The notes under the pieces: generated by a model
The model's input: only the letters and a program-made list of their open reading frames with translations
The model's database searches: none
Told to the model about the DNA's origin: nothing
Program-made: the position numbers and the translations under genes
DNA from: Symbiodinium natans
Lineage: Eukaryota; Sar; Dinophyceae; Suessiales; Symbiodiniaceae
Direction of reading: 5' to 3'
DNA: 47,500 nucleotides
NCBI GenBank assembly: GCA_905221605.1
Contig: CAJNDS010002729.1
Location: 1 to 47,500, forward strand
Shown: positions 20,501 through 32,500 of the stretch, piece by piece
Layout: the number at the start of each line of letters is the position of its first letter
Position numbering within the stretch: the first letter of the stretch is position 1

Positions 20501-23500
20501 TCCACTCGCCACGTTTTTATTGCGGAAAAAGGACCCAGCCAGGCAGGCCTTCATCCGTGCGGCACATGGAGACCAATTTGGGTTCTTTAGCAGCTTTAGT
20601 CTTGCAAGCCCCGGCTTTTGCCCCTATCTGCCTGCGTCACAGGATATTGGGGAAGTCATGGCGGAGAGATTCGTGGAGCTGACGCTGACGCCTCTATGCA
20701 CGAAAAAAACTCAAAAAACCCTAAAAAACCCTAAAAAACCTTAAACCCAAAACCCTAAACCCAAAACCCTAAACCCTAAACCCTAAAAAACCCTAAAAAA
20801 CCCTAAGCCCTAACAAGCCCTAACAAACCCTAAACCCTAAACCCTAAACTCTAAACCCTAAACCCTAAACCCTAAATCGTGGCACCCAGGGGTGGCAAGA
20901 TCCTTGAAATAAACCCGAAGTCGTGGCACCCAAACGAGCGTGGGGCTCGTTTGGGTGGCAAGATCCTTGAAATTAACCCTCAACCCAGCCACTTCCAAGC
21001 TGCACGCGGCACTTCCCGGCACTTCCAAGCTGCACGCTGCACTTCCAAGCTGCACGCGCTCTGAAAGCCCTGGGCAGCCACCCATTTCGAAGTTTCCGGA
21101 ATCCGAAAGCTTCAAAATACGTGGTACAGAAAACAAGACGTGTGTGCGGCCTGGACGCGGGAAAGACCGTGATTTGCTGTGTGCGCCTTGGACGCGGACA
21201 TGCGTGCGCCTTGAACGGTCCGGCCCCTAGAAGGGACGCTTAATCTTATTCCCCTATATACCCCCTCTGTACACAGCTTACATAGTCCCTATATACCTGA
21301 GTAGCCCCCAAATAATCCCCAAAAAACCCTAAGGTCCCTTATAAGGGCCCCCTCCTTTAGTCCCTTGACGATTCCCGTATGTGGTCCCTACATTACTCGA
21401 CTAGGTGACCCCCCCGAAGCCCTATTCTAATTACTCAGGCCCCTATATCACATTGCCCAAAGCCCGACAGTCGCGTAATATCAGAACCTCGGAGAAAATT
21501 TAGGGTTTTAGGGTTTAAGCAACTCTCAGAGCTAAAACCCTAACCCCTAACCCCTAAGCCCTAACCCCTAACCCCCTAAACCCTAAACCCTAAACCCTAA
21601 ACGCAGGCACCGGCAAGTCATCTCTGCGTCCTGGGACAAGACGCTGCGCGGATGGGACCCCAGCTGCTCGGAGGAGAGTTTAGGGTTTAGGGTTTAGGGT
21701 TTAGGGTATAGGGTTTGCCACTCGACGAAAAGGGGTTTTGGCTTTAGGGTTTAGAGTATAGGGTTTAGGGTTTAGGGTTCCAGGATTTAGTTGTTAGAGT
21801 CGGGTTGCGCTATGTTGCGGTTCAGGTTTGGGTACATGAGACATCCCCGTACAAGGGGGGGAAATCTGGGAGTCTCATAACTCTTTCAGTACATGCAGCG
21901 TGGACACTTGAGCGTCTGCACGAATTCTTATCCGGTGATCAACATCTTGAGCCAAACATTTGTCGTGATTTCAATCGTCACTTGTGTTATGCAGCGATAG
22001 AACGAGTTGTTCTTCGTCCGCGGAACGGACAAGGCGGCCATCAAAAGCTGCTGCTTTTCCTTCGCAATCCAAGCCGCTCTTTCCCACTTTACGTTACGTA
22101 AACCCTAACCCGAAACCCCCAACCCCTAAACCCCAAACCCCAAGCCCCGAACCCCACACCCCACACCCCAAACCCCACACCCCAAGCCCTAAATCCCCAA
22201 CCCCAACCCCCCCGACTTCAAGGGATTAAGACTCGAACCCCGAAGGCAGTACCCCTATAACCCTGAACCCGAAACCCTACACCCCTATATGATTTCCCTT
22301 ACTATACTCCTCATGGCCCTCATATTCTCTAATAAGGGTCCCCAAACCCGAGGGTACAAGCGTAGGAGTCCAAGGTACAGTAGAGTCCCCCGGAGTTCCA
22401 GCTTGCCCAGGAAACCCTAAACCCTAAACCCTAAACCCTAAACCCTAAACCCTAAACCCTAAACCCTAAACCCTAAACCCTAAACCCCAAAGCCCCCAGA
22501 TGGCCCAAGGAAAGCCACGCGAGGCGGTGGCCACCGTCCACCTGGGTGCCAAAGCCTTCAGCATGGAGACCAGGTCGCAGTTTGACTACCCCCTGGGGTA
22601 GAGGGTTTAGGGTTTAGGGTTTAGGGTTTAGGCCTTAGGGTTTAGGGTGTAGGGTTTAGGGTTATAACACCCAAGAGGATATTAACAATATATTTTTTTA
22701 TTGAGGTTCTAAGGGGAGTATAATCTAGGGGTTTAAGGCTTTAGGGTTTTCTTGTGGGGGGGGGGGGGGGTTTAGGTGGTCTAGGGGTCAGGGCTTTAGG
22801 AGTTGGGGTGTTTTTAGGGGATTCAGGGATCATTTTCTTTCTTATTACTTGCTTTTTTTTTGGGGGGGGGGGGGGATTCAGGTCCTCAGTGTCTCGGATT
22901 AGAGGTGGCAGTTTTAGGAGTGTGTAGGGTTTGGGGGCTTCTTTTGGTTTGGCACTACCACTTGTAGCCAAACCTTTGTAAGGTAACCCCACCTGAGACC
23001 CTAAACCCTAAACCCTAAACCCTAAACCCTAAGCCCCAAGCCCTAAGCCCTAAACCCTAAACCCTAAACCCTAAACCCTAAACCCTAAACCACTTCCTTC
23101 CAGTCCAGGACATCAAGGGCAACAAAGTTCTTGTCGGCGCATCCGACCGTTGCCTCCACGCTGGACGCTGAGATTTCGAGCCTCCTCAAGGTTTAGGTTT
23201 TAGGGTTTAGGGTTTAGGGTTTAGGGTTTAGGGTTTAGGGTTTAAGGTTTAGGGTTAGGGTTTAGGGTTTCGGGTTTAAGGAAATCCCCAACTCTTAACA
23301 TCCCCAAGGCTCCAAACCGCCCAAGCCGCCCAAGCCGCCCAGACCCCCCTACCCCCAAACCGCCCAAACCCCTAAACCCTAAACCCCAAAACGCACAAAC
23401 CCCAAACCCAAAACCCTATACTAAACCCTAAAACCCCTAAACCCTAAATCTAAGCCCTAAACCCCCCCCCCCAAACCCGAAATAAATCTTGAACCCTGAA

Positions 23501-26500
23501 CCCCTAAACTCTACATCCTAAACTCTAAACCCCAAACCCCGGAGCTAGAAGCCTTAAACCCAAAACCCGAGGGTTGCTTTTCAGGAGGGTTTAAGGTTAG
23601 GGGTTTAGGGTTTAGGGTTTAGGGGGTTTAGGACTTATAGGGTTTAGGGTTTAGGGTTTTTTGGGTTTAGGACTTATAGGGTTTAGGGCTTAGGGTTTAG
23701 GGTTTAGGGTTTTTTGGGTTTAGGACTTATAGGGTTTAGGGCTTAGGGTTTAGGGTTTAGGGTTTAGGGTTTAGGGTTTAGGGATGCAGGGGTCTCAATC
23801 GGGGCTCGGGTTCATAGGGCCTTTCGCGGGTTTGGGGTTCAGGGTGCCGGCCTTAGGGGTTTGGAGTATGGGGTTTGGGGGTTTAGGGTTTAGGGCCAGG
23901 TTTTAGAGTTTGGGGTTTAAGTGTTAAGGTTAGCTGTGGCGGGCCTGGGTCTTATGCAGGGTTTCGGGTTTTTGCAAGCTTCCTTAAACACCTATGAGTC
24001 CCCCTAGAACAAACCCCTATGATCCCATAGAACCCCGAAACTTGCAACCCTAAACCCTAAACCCTAAACCCTAAACCCTAAACCCTAAACCCTAAACCCT
24101 AAACCCTAAACCCTAAACCCTAAACCCTAAACCCTAAACCCTAAACCCTAAACCCTAAACCCTAAACCCTAAACCCCAAACCCTTCTAAACCCCCACAAA
24201 CCCCTGCAATCGCAGCGGGCAAGGCCTTCGACCTTCGAAGCCTCTCGCAGCCCGTGGAGAAGCAGGCCCGGGGTCTCAAACCGAAAAAGCCCTAAACCCT
24301 TTTAAGGGTTTAGGGTTTAGGGTTAGGGTTTAGGGTTTAGGGTTTAGGGTTTAGGGTTTAGGGTTTAGGGTTTAGGGTTTAGGGTTTAGGGTTTAGGTGT
24401 TTAGGGGTTTAGGGGTTTAGGGTTTAGGGTTTAGGGTTTAGGGTTTAGGGTTTAGGGTTTAGGGTTTAGGGTTTAGGGTTTAGGGTTCAGGGTTCAGGGT
24501 TTAGGGTTCAGGGTTTAGGGTTTAGGGTTGATGCCCCACATTCAGGTCCAGGCTTCGGGTGTATCCATTGTTGCCTCTTGCTTCAGGCTTACAGGGTTGC
24601 AGGGTTAGAGGGTTATGGGGTTACAGAATTGTGTGGTTGGAGGCTCTGGGGTCTAGGGACCTTCAGAACAATTTGCGCTCGCCCTAAACCCTAAACCCTA
24701 AACCCTAAACCCTAAACCCCAAACCTTAAACCCTAAACCCAAAACCCTAAACCCCTAAACCCCTAAACCCCAAAACCCTAAACCCCTAAACCCTAAACCG
24801 AGCCCGGCAGCCAGGAAAGCCTGCTGAAGGTGCAGCTCCGGTGCGTCAAGACGCTCTGTCTGCGTTTGGTGGTTGCTCTAAACCCAAAACCCAAAACCCA
24901 AAACTTAAATCCCTAAACCCTTAACCCAAAACCCTAAACCCTAAACCCTGAACCCTGAACCCTGAACCCTAAGCCCTAAACCCTGAACCCTAAACCCTTC
25001 AGTGCTTCGGGGGTGTTATATTAAGGGTGGCATGGGCAGTTTTGGTTTTGGGGGTTCTTTGAAATTGGGGTCTCCTTGTTTTTTTTTTTTTTTTCTTTTG
25101 GGGGGGGGGGGGGGGTTAGGGTTTAGGGCTAGACTTTTGTAAGTTTTTGTAGTCACTCTTTTTGATGAGTGCCTAGTAGGGACATGTCGTGGGGGCGCTC
25201 TATCTGGAACGACCTGCTGTGGTAGCTCTTGCGGCGACGCAGAACTTCCTAAATCCTGCGCCCTCAACGCCCTCAACACCCTTAACAGTCCCAGCATTCC
25301 CCGAACCCTAAACCCTAAACCCTAAACCCTAAACCCTAAACCCTAAACCCTAAACCCTAAACCCTAAACCCTAAACCCTAAACCCTAAACCCTAAACCCT
25401 AAACCCTAAACCCTAAACCCCCTTTGCCCAGTTCTCTAACTTCTGATGCCTGTTTTTTGAGGTTTCTAATTGCAACTCAGGCTCCCGTGATTCGGGACCC
25501 AATAAAACGTTTAGGGTTAGCTTACAGCCTAAACCCGAAACCCTAAACCCGAAACCCTAAACCCTAAACCCTAAACCCTAAACCCTAAACCCGAAACCCT
25601 AAACCCTAATTATCCCCCAAAACCGAGACCCTACTCCCAAAAGGGCTTAGACTCCTCCCAAGATCCAAGGATCGGACCGGACGAGCACCACGCCGCCGTC
25701 GGCAGCGACGAGGGGCGCGTCGCGTTCCTCCGAGATAATCCGCGAACGAAGCCCTAGCCAAAACCCCTAAACCCTACGTAAACTCTAAACCCTAAACCTT
25801 GAACCTTAAACCCTAAACCCAAACTTTTTGGGGCTTAGGGTTTCGGGTTGGGGAGTGGGGTCCCTCAACTGTAAAACCCTAAACCCTAAACCCTAAACCC
25901 TAAACCCCAAACCCCAAACCCCAAACCCCAAACCCCAAACCCCAAACCCCAAACCCTAAACCCCCAAGCTCCTAAACCCTAAACCCTAAACCCTAAACCC
26001 TAAACCCTAAACCCTAAACCCTAAACCCTAAACCCTAAACCCTAAACCCTAAACCCTAAACCCTAAACCCTGGCCAGCAGCTAAGCCGAGGCTCGAGCCC
26101 CTGGGCCGTAGCCGACCTGCGGAGGCCTCCGTCCGATACGCCCCGCGGCCTGTGCATCGTTTAGGGTTTAGGGTTTAGGGTTTAGGGTTTAGGGTTTAGG
26201 GGTTTAGGGGTTTAGGGGTTTAGGGGTTTAGGGGTTTAGGGTTTAGGGGTTCGGGGGTTTAGGGGTTTAGGTTTTTGGGGTTTGGGGGTTCAGGGTTTAG
26301 GGCTTGGGGTTTAGGAGTTTGGGGGTTTAGGGTTTAGGGTCATTAGGGATGAGGGTTCAGGGGTTTAGGGTTTGGGGCTTGGGGCCTGGGGGTTTAGGGT
26401 TTTGCGGTTTAGGGTCCAGGGTTCAGGGGTTTGCGGTATAGCATACGTATTTCAGCAGCACTATGCCCGACATATTTGTCCAAGTTGTTGCGGGGATGCC

Positions 26501-29500
26501 TTCCAATCACGCGGACCAAGTCTTGCATAGGAATCGGGAAGTTTGAACCCACTTTCCCAAGATTCCATGGGTGGTGCAACGCGATGCCGGATGCGACGCG
26601 AGCCTTCCGGACAGCACGAAACTACATCGTGCCGGACCCCACGGCTCCATTCGGCTTCAGAGGCCGCCGAACTCCAACGTGAGCGCGGACCTTAAACCCT
26701 AAACCCTAATTAAACCCTGCTTCAAAGCCTCCTGAAACTCCAAAACCCGTCAAGAATCCCAAGCCCCGGAATTTTTGTGAAGCACCCCTAGACCCTGAGT
26801 TGTGAAATTCAGAGGGTTTAGGGTTTAGGGTTTCGGGGTAGGGTTTAGGGTTTAGGGTTTAGGGTTTAGGGTTTAGGGTTTAGGGTTTAGGGTTTAGGGT
26901 TTAGGGTTTAGGGTTTAGGGTTTAGGGTTTAGGGGCCCCAGGCCTTCAAGTGCCATCGCTCCAAGTCTTCGGGGAAAGAGCTGGCGCACCAGGCGGCTTG
27001 GACTTCTTTGGCCTTTTTCCAGGGTTTCAGGGTTTAGGGTTTAGGGTTTAGGGTTTAGGGTTTAGGGTTTAGGGTTTAGGGTTTAGGGTTTAGGGTTTAG
27101 GGCTAGGTTTAGGGTTTAGGGGGTTTCAGGGTTTGGGGGTTCTAGGTTGGGATGTTGCCCCTTCTGCTACCCGCCCTTGACCGGGATTGAAGGGTTTAGG
27201 GTTTAGGGTTTAGGGTTTAGGGTTTAGGGTTTAGGGTTTAGGGTTTAGGGTTTAGGGTTTAGTGCGGGTTTATTGTTTCGGGCTTGGGGTGTACTCAGTG
27301 TGGGTTTTAGAGTTCAGACAGGGACGCTGTGGACGCTTTTTTAGTGACCCTGGAGTTTATGTAGGGTTTGGGTTTAGGGTGTAGGGTGTAGGGTGTAGGG
27401 TTTAGAGTTCAGGGTTCAGGGTTTCGAGTTTATTGTTTGGGGTTTGGGTTGGACACCTGGAGACCATGGCACCCTTGACCCCAAACCCTGGACCCTGAAC
27501 CCTACACACCTCAACCCCCCCGACCCCCCCCCCCCCCCCTCGCCCCATAAAGTTCCCTGAAATGCCCCGCACCCTGCCCCTAAACCCCTAAACCCCTAAA
27601 CCCTAAACCCTAAACCCTAAACCCTAAACCCTAAACCCTAAACCCTAAACCCTAAACCCTAAACCCTAAACCCCAAACCCTAAACCCTAAACCATTGAGC
27701 CTGAAAGCTTCAACCTCGAAGCTAAGGTGAATGCAATCGCGTTCCACCCCACCTATGCCACCTTCGCCACCGGAGGCGGGAACTGAAGTCCTAAACTACA
27801 GCCCCAAACCCTAACCAGGGTGTGGGATTTAGGGTTTAGGGTTTAGGGTTTGGGGTTTAGGGTTTTGCGTAACTTAAGCCGCAGCCGAGGGCTATGTTCG
27901 AGATGGACGAGCCACAGACCCTACTTTCTCATCATTTTATGATCCTATAGTAGCCCTAAACCCTAAACCCTAAACCCCAAAACCTGATTCAACGAGGCGG
28001 CGATGGTTCTGCCTGCACTTGGGACGGCTTCGCCCGGAAGCGATTGGCCAAATTGGGTATCCTGGCCTTTGGAATGAAGCAACCAACGGTTTTCGGGTTT
28101 AGGGTGTAGGGTTTAGGGTTTAGGGTTTAGGGAGGGTTTAGGGTTTAGGGTTTAGGGTTTAGGGTTTAGGGTTTAGGGTTTAGGGTTTAGGGTTTAGGGT
28201 TTAGGGTTTAGCCATTTAGGGTTTTTAGGGTTAGGGGGTTTCAGGGCTTATGGCTTCGGATGCAATAGGCCCAAAACTGTCAACCCTGTCCGCAATGCAT
28301 CAGGCAGCTGAGCTGAATGTGAGCCCCCAAACCCTAAACCCTAAACCCTAAACCCTAAACCCTAAACCCTAAACCCTAAACCCTAAACCCCAAGCCCCAA
28401 ACCCTGAACACTAAGCCCTCAACCAGCGGAGGCCCCTTCCCCACCGCCGTCTCCAGCCTCGACTTCTCGGCGGACGGCGCCTTGCTGGCGGTCGCCGCGC
28501 CTTGGCTTTCGTGTCGGCTAGGGTTTAGGGTTATGGGTTTAGGGTTTAGGGTTTAGGTTTGAGGGTTGAGGGTTTAGGGTTTAGGTTTTAGGGTTTAGGG
28601 CTTAGGGCTTAGGGTTTATTGGGTCTATTGGGTCTATTGGGTCTATAGGGTTTATTGGGTTTATATTGGGTTTATTGGGTTTATGGGGTTTATTGGGCTT
28701 ATTGGGTTTATTGGGTTTATTGGGTTTATGGGGTTTATTGGGTTTATTGGGTTTATTGGGTTTATTGGGTTTATTGGGTTTAGGTTTAGGGTTTAGGGTT
28801 TAGGGTTTAGGGTTTAGAGTTTAGGGTTTAGGGTTTTGGGTTAAGGGGTTGAAAGGCCTAAGGCCTACAGCCCTACACCCTAAGGCCCCCAAACCTCCGA
28901 AAAGATGGGTTGGTGATGGAGTTTTTCCGTCTGCAGCTGCCCCAAACCCCAAACCCCAAACCCCAAGCCCCAAAACCCAAACCCCAAACCCCAAACCCCG
29001 AACCCCAAACCACAAACCCTAAACCCTAAACCCCAAACCCCAAACCCTAAACCCTAAACCCCAAACCCTAAACCCTAAACCCTAAACCCTAAACTCCCCG
29101 AGGTCTCCTATGCCTTCGAAGATGGAGAGCGCTGTCCTCCCCCGGCCTCCCTTGCAAGAAGTGGGGCTTAGGGTTTAGGGTTTAGGGTTTGGGGGTTCAG
29201 GTCCTTGGCCCTAAAGCCTAAACCCTAAACCCCAAACCCTAAACCCCACACGCCAAACCCTCTGAGCACGGGTTTAGGGTTTGAAACGGTTTAGGGCTTA
29301 GGGCCCGAATACACGGGCCTCAATAATTAAGCTAGGTTTTTTTGGGGGGTTATTCTCGTATATATACAGGGATCGTAAGGGAAGACTAAACCCTAGACCC
29401 TAACCCTAAACCCCAAGCCAGAACCCTAAACCCCAAACCCTAAACCCAAAACTCTAAACCCTAAACCCCAAACCCTAAACCCTAAACCCCAAGCCCTCAA

Positions 29501-32500
29501 CCCTAAAACACCGACCCCTAAATTCAGGGGTCCTGGCCGTCACCGACCCCTAAGTTCAGGGGTCCTGGCCGTCTTGGCCGCAGAGCCGCTTGCGTTCGTT
29601 TGGGGCTTGAAAGGGTTTAGGTTGAGGGTTTAGCTTTTAGGGTTTAGGTTTAGGGTTTAGGGTTTAGGGTTTAGGGTTTAGGGTTTAGGGTTTAGGGTTT
29701 AGGGTTTAGGGTTTAGGGTTTAGGGTTTAGGGTTTAGGGTTTAGGGTTCAAGGACTAATGTTTAGGGTTTAGGGTTTAAGGTTTAGGGTTTAGGGTTCAG
29801 AATGTGTGCTTGCAACTTTGGGGTGTGCTGCAGCCCGAAAAGCCCCAAACCCCAAACCTTGCACCCTACACCCAAGCCCCCAAGCCCCCAGACCCCAAAC
29901 CACATGCCCTAAACCTAAACCCGAAACCCGAAACCCTGAACCCTAAGCCGCAAACCCGAAGCCCTAAACCCGAAACCCTAAACCCGAACTGAGAGTTCGC
30001 ATCTGAGACCTCCCGAGGAAGCCTGCGAACCAGAAACCTCGGTTTAGGGATTAGCGTTTAGTTTAGGGTTTCGGATTTAGGGCCACAGAACCCAAACCTC
30101 AACACCTAAAACAGCCTCATGCCCCTAAATCCTCAACCCCCGAAAGCTCAACTCCTGAAAACGCTCAGAGTTTGTAGCCCTCAATGCCCTCAACCCCCCA
30201 ACCCTAACTCAAGACCAACAACTCTCAAAGCTTTAAAGTCTTCACGTCCTGACAAGCCAGCTTGACTCCATCTCAGATCCCCGAGCTAGGCTTGGGAGCT
30301 TTCTGGGTTCAGGATTTAGGGTTTAGAGTTTAGGGAGGTTTCGGATTCAGGGGTTCTTCCAGAGGTAGACCTGCAGAGAAACAGGGCCTGCAAGCCTAAA
30401 CCCGACACCGTCAACCCTAAACCCTACACCCTCAACCCTAGCAGCTCTAAACACAAACAAGATTCCGTCCCCCCAAACCCTCAACCCTCATCCCTCATCC
30501 CTCAACCCTCAACCCTCAACCCTAAACCCTAAACCCTCAACCTAAACCCTAACCCTAAACCCGACACCCTAAACCCTAAACCCTAAACCCTAAACCCTAA
30601 ACCCTAAGCCCTAAGCCCTAAGCCCTAAGCCCTAACCCCAAACCCGAAACCCTAAACCCTAAACCCTAAACCCTAAACCCTAAAGCCCTACACCCTAAAC
30701 CCTAAACCCTGTGAAAGCAGAGCTTCTTTCTTGTATAGTCCAGTAAAACCAGAAGCGCAACAGCTATGCATCCGACCTTGACCGTTAACTGAATGGCTCA
30801 AGCGAGCAAAACAACTATGTGCGCCAGTGCGGGGAAGCTTTGCATTTCCGCACTGGTAGCGGAGCTACGGCTCCTGGGCCTACGGGCCAAGCCCACGCGC
30901 TTCTGCGCCTCCGCGTCAGTAGGCCATGGCGGCTTTGCTGGAGTTGCTGCGCTGGCCCAACTTCACTCATGATGATGAGGTTGGCCAGGGCACTGAGGGG
31001 AAGTTTGGGATCCCCAGATTCAATGGTGAGCCGACCAGACTCGCCGAGTATGCTTTTAGAGTTCGAGCCAGGATTGCCAAGGAGAAGACGATGAGCAAGG
31101 AAGAGAAGGCCAAGCTTGGGCCTCTTGGGCTGCGCCTCGTTGAGGGGATCTCCGGAACGGCTTTGCGCATGGTGCAGACCATGGAGATGACCGAACTGGA
31201 GAAAGAGGACGGCCCCGACAAATTGCTGGAGACCTTCGAGAAGATCCTCAGACCCAAGCGGCTTCAGCAGGCAAGAGAGCTTTATGCTGCTGGTGCCACT
31301 TCCCATGGCATTCTCTCCCGGCAACCTGGCGAGCCCGTATCCACCTTTGTTCTCAGAAGGCGCACGTGGTACCGCTGTCTCACGGACTGCAGCAATGAGA
31401 TGCGCCTTCCGGACATGGTGTTGGCTGAGCAACTGCTGGCTTCCTCGAATATCTCGGCCGACCATCAGCTGCTCATCCGGACGGCGATCAAGGGCGAGAT
31501 CACCTTTGATGCTGTGGCCGACGAACTGGTGGCTCAACACGGCCGGATCCATGAGAGGGAGCGACGCACGCCAGCGCCGCACAAAGGAATAGGACACAAG
31601 GGCTCTGGAACGCGCTCCTGGGCGACCTCCTCTACCCGATCCTGGCGGCCCTCTAGCTACATGGCCGAGACTGAGGACACGACGGAGTACAACGAGCACC
31701 ACGACTTCCCAGAGGAGGACATGTATGAGGGGTACATCGCCGAGGAGGAGCTGGACTTCGAGGAGGAGCAGATTGGCTATCTCGTCGAGGACGGGGTGGA
31801 TTTGCTGGACCCTGACACTGCCGAGTATGCAGCCGACCTTATGCAGATTGAGCAAGAAGCGCACTTCGCGCGCAAGGGTGCTTCGAAGAAGGGTGGCGGC
31901 TTCCGAGGCCCGCCCACGCGGCAATTTGCCGTCACTGGCTCACTCAGCCTGGAAGAGAGAAGGAGGAAGGTGGCGGACCTGAAGGCCCGCGCCACTTGCC
32001 GCCGCTGCGGACAACGCGGCCATTGGCAAGAAGATCCGCATTGCCCTCAGACCAAAGGCGCTGGCCGCTCAGGAAAGGCGCGACCAGGATCCTCGACGAC
32101 ATCCCCGCCTAGCTCTACTACAAGTTCGCTGTCGCATGGCAAGGGCAATGCTGGGAAAACTGGCAAGCCTCGTCCCGTGTACTTTGCCATCCGCGAGGAC
32201 GAGCCGCACCGGCGCACCGCCAACTTGGCCTATCGGACACCAGGCCTCAACGACTATCGGGCTGTGCCACCGCCGCGTGATCTGCGCGGCAATGGCGTCA
32301 TTGACCTTGAGAGCGACGGCAACGACCACAGCCCAACCGAGTCCTCGTGGAGCTTGGTGTCTGCAGAGTTGCAACCGCGATGGCTTCCGGATGCCACGCC
32401 GGCACCTACGGCGAATGACCTCGAGGATGCAATGCTGCAGCAAGCCCTTAGTGCAATGGAAGTGGACACTCCTATTCATGCGATCGGGGGGCCAGCCGCT

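Larger units (their letters stand above)
13452..21606 (+). other. BUB3 intron 8, 8.2 kb, with nested coding islands
   Basis: CCCTAAA 13493-13662; unique 13840-14320; TTTAGGG 14530-14650; a 57-bp inverted repeat at 14655-14711; hairpin repeats at 15209, 19190 and 20927; coding-quality islands at 15911-16055, 16555-16628, kinase exons 17076-18400, 18493-18725, 19640-20406; CTTCCAAGCTGCACGC repeats at 20990-21060; CCCTAAA at 20730-20870 and 21560-21602. 21240-21480 is unique CCCCTATATA-rich DNA with no gene seen. Confidence 0.7.
21663..24814 (+). other. BUB3 introns 9-12 (around exons 10-12)
   Basis: Intron 9: TTTAGGG 21678-21780, unique open stretch 21805-22100 (weakly coding-like), CCCCAAA/CCCTAAA 22100-22220 and 22412-22487. 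Intron 10: TTTAGGG 22602-22662, G-runs at 22757 and 22861, CCCTAAA 22998-23090. Intron 11: TTTAGGG 23190-23280, CCCTAAA variants 23350-23465, TTTAGGG 23590-23785 with a GGACTTATAGGG module at 23631, 23670 and 23723, CCCTAAA 24046-24180. Intron 12: TTTAGGG 24303-24530, CCCTAAA 24680-24800. Confidence 0.8.
24850..27726 (+). other. BUB3 introns 13-16 (around exons 14-16)
   Basis: Intron 13: CCCTAAA 24880-25000, T-run/G-run 25077-25114, CCCTAAA 25303-25420 and 25530-25610. Intron 14: CCCTAAA and a run of seven CCCCAAA units (25890-25965), CCCTAAA to 26070. Intron 15: TTTAGGG and TTTAGGGG 26160-26430, a unique open stretch 26431-26682 with no recognised product, TTTAGGG 26815-26935. Intron 16: TTTAGGG 27030-27125 and 27193-27262, C-run 27526, CCCTAAA 27580-27690. 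Confidence 0.8.
27776..29102 (+). other. BUB3 introns 17-19
   Basis: Intron 17: TTTAGGG 27828-27865 and CCCTAAA 27954-27980. Intron 18: TTTAGGG 28098-28210 and CCCTAAA 28328-28390. Intron 19: TTTAGGG 28519-28600, the TTTATTGGG variant array 28617-28782, TTTAGGG 28785-28835, then CCCCAAA/CCCTAAA 28940-29093. Confidence 0.85.

Noticed and set aside
21805-22101. 98-codon plus-strand ORF in BUB3 intron 9
   Set aside because: Open and unique but no recognisable motif; noted in the intron entry rather than called as a gene.
26140-26156. Extending BUB3 exon 15 through YAPRPVHR as the YAFKCHR motif
   Set aside because: A GC donor after the Tyr joins exon 16, which has the exact AFKCHR; the extension is intron.
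30705-30709. A 12-bp target duplication for the Copia element
   Set aside because: The 12-bp match exists only because the target is a 7-bp repeat; 5 bp is the usual Copia length.
30815-31924. 369-residue antisense ORF at the Gag start
   Set aside because: It lies opposite confirmed Gag coding sequence and has no recognisable motif.
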